Shown: positions 5,752-6,264 of the stretch, in pieces
Layout: every line of letters starts with the position of its first letter
Position numbering within the stretch: the first letter of the stretch is position 1
NCBI GenBank assembly: GCA_030602675.1
Contig: JAUVZH010000167.1
Coordinates: 1 to 6,264, forward strand
From: Candidatus Heimdallarchaeota archaeon
GTDB lineage: Archaea; Asgardarchaeota; Heimdallarchaeia; JABLTI01
Direction of reading: 5' to 3'
Length of the DNA stretch: 6,264 bases
The notes under the pieces: model-generated
Seen by the model: the letters and a program-made list of their open reading frames with translations, nothing else
Databases searched by the model: none
What the model was told of the DNA's origin: nothing
Position numbers and translations under genes: made by a program

Positions 5752-6264
5752 ATGCCCTATGATAATTGCGAATCTCTTTACAAGTGTAAAGCTTGTCCAG
5801 TAACTGTTGCTGATAAAAATGAAGGAGCTTTACCAATCACTAAAGATAAAGGTGATATCTGGTTTTGCACCTCTTGTTTTTATTGTGAAGATGTCTGTCC
5901 AGATTATTCACCTAGACAGTATGCGATTGATCGTAGAAGAACTGAAGACCAGCAATCCAGTAGAATGCTTGAGCCAATTGATAAATTGAAAAAACAAGGG
6001 CAGTTATTTGATATTAACAAGTCAATAAATGATATCAGAACTGATAATGAGTTGCCCATCCTTCCACCTCCTAATTCCAACGAAGTTGCGTTTCTAATTG
6101 ATGAGATTATGGGCTTAGAAACGAGTAAAAAACCTTTAACTCAAGATATTGCGGATGGAAATCAATCAAAGAAGATTGCTCTTTTCTTAGGATGTCTCAT
6201 ACCTTATAGAGTACTAGATTATGAACTATCAGCTCGGAGGTTGCTTACAAAATTATCTGTTGAC
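5752..6264 (+). CDS. HdrD-like (fused HdrC-HdrB) iron-sulfur/CCG oxidoreductase, N-terminal part
   Basis: The frame stays open to the right edge; 171 residues are visible. The start is ATG; a TTG nine bases upstream is an alternative. The N-terminal HdrC-like module has C6, C12 and C15-Pro, then C39-x2-C42-x2-C45-x3-C49-Pro in the context IWFCTSCFYCEDVCP, a classical [4Fe-4S] motif seen in HdrC. The first motif is reduced to three cysteines in place of four. A charged, Pro-containing linker (about 60-138) leads to KKIALFLGCLIPYR (140-153), the start of the first CCG domain as in HdrB/HdrD, glycolate oxidase GlcF and related proteins. In the known family the CCG domains hold a noncubane cluster that reduces disulfides or passes electrons to partner flavoproteins. 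The actual substrate cannot be told from this part. A partner FAD, membrane or HdrA-like subunit may lie beyond the window. Confidence 0.88.
   Translation, partial: MPYDNCESLYKCKACPVTVADKNEGALPITKDKGDIWFCTSCFYCEDVCPDYSPRQYAIDRRRTEDQQSSRMLEPIDKLKKQGQLFDINKSINDIRTDNELPILPPPNSNEVAFLIDEIMGLETSKKPLTQDIADGNQSKKIALFLGCLIPYRVLDYELSARRLLTKLSVD

Noticed and set aside
5807..5989. Open frame of 60 codons on the plus strand
   Set aside because: It overlaps the HdrD-like frame, which carries the clear iron-sulfur motif; this is an out-of-frame shadow.

Overview
The window looks like chromosomal DNA of an AT-rich archaeon (about one third G+C by eye). The archaeal signs are a type IV pilin with the AVSPVIATILL start, TATA-like boxes with purine-rich BRE elements before several genes, Shine-Dalgarno sites before some genes, and the start of a fused HdrC-HdrB (HdrD-like) iron-sulfur/CCG protein. 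An Asgard lineage is possible, because the unrecognised 266-residue protein has a profilin/longin-like N-terminus and a gelsolin-like C-terminus. That is an inference from residue patterns and not a firm placement.

Layout. Positions 1-570 (minus) encode the N-terminal 190 residues of an NfeD/YqiJ-YuaF-like membrane protein. It starts at TTG, and its linker holds seven tandem copies of a six-residue unit, SIDKDI. The gap at 571-725 contains a chain of three abutting hairpins. Positions 726-1949 (minus) encode a flotillin/SPFH protein. Together these two genes form the known SPFH-NfeD membrane-scaffold pair, with the SPFH gene first. The stretch 1950-2242 carries the SPFH promoter region and the terminator of the next gene. 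Positions 2243-2710 (minus) encode a lone archaeal type IV pilin.

Positions 2711-3067 are a divergent intergenic region. It has a candidate promoter for the pilin and, facing the other way, a BRE/TATA box followed by the inverted repeat CATATGC-N10-GCATATG. These precede the 266-residue gene of unknown function at 3068-3868 (plus). That gene converges on a DUF389-family membrane protein at 3865-5199 (minus). The two stop codons share one palindromic TTAA. A second divergent gap (5200-5354) leads to a 107-residue protein of unknown function at 5355-5678 (plus). From 5752 to the window end (plus) lies the start of an HdrD-like oxidoreductase.

Read together, most genes concern the cell envelope: flotillin scaffold, NfeD partner, pilin and a DUF389 membrane protein. 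The right edge enters electron-transfer metabolism. No tRNA, rRNA, CRISPR array, insertion sequence or phage gene was seen. The most notable items are the synonymously diverged hexapeptide repeat, the triple hairpin between the SPFH and NfeD genes, the possible operator at 2990-3013 and the unrecognised 266-residue gene.
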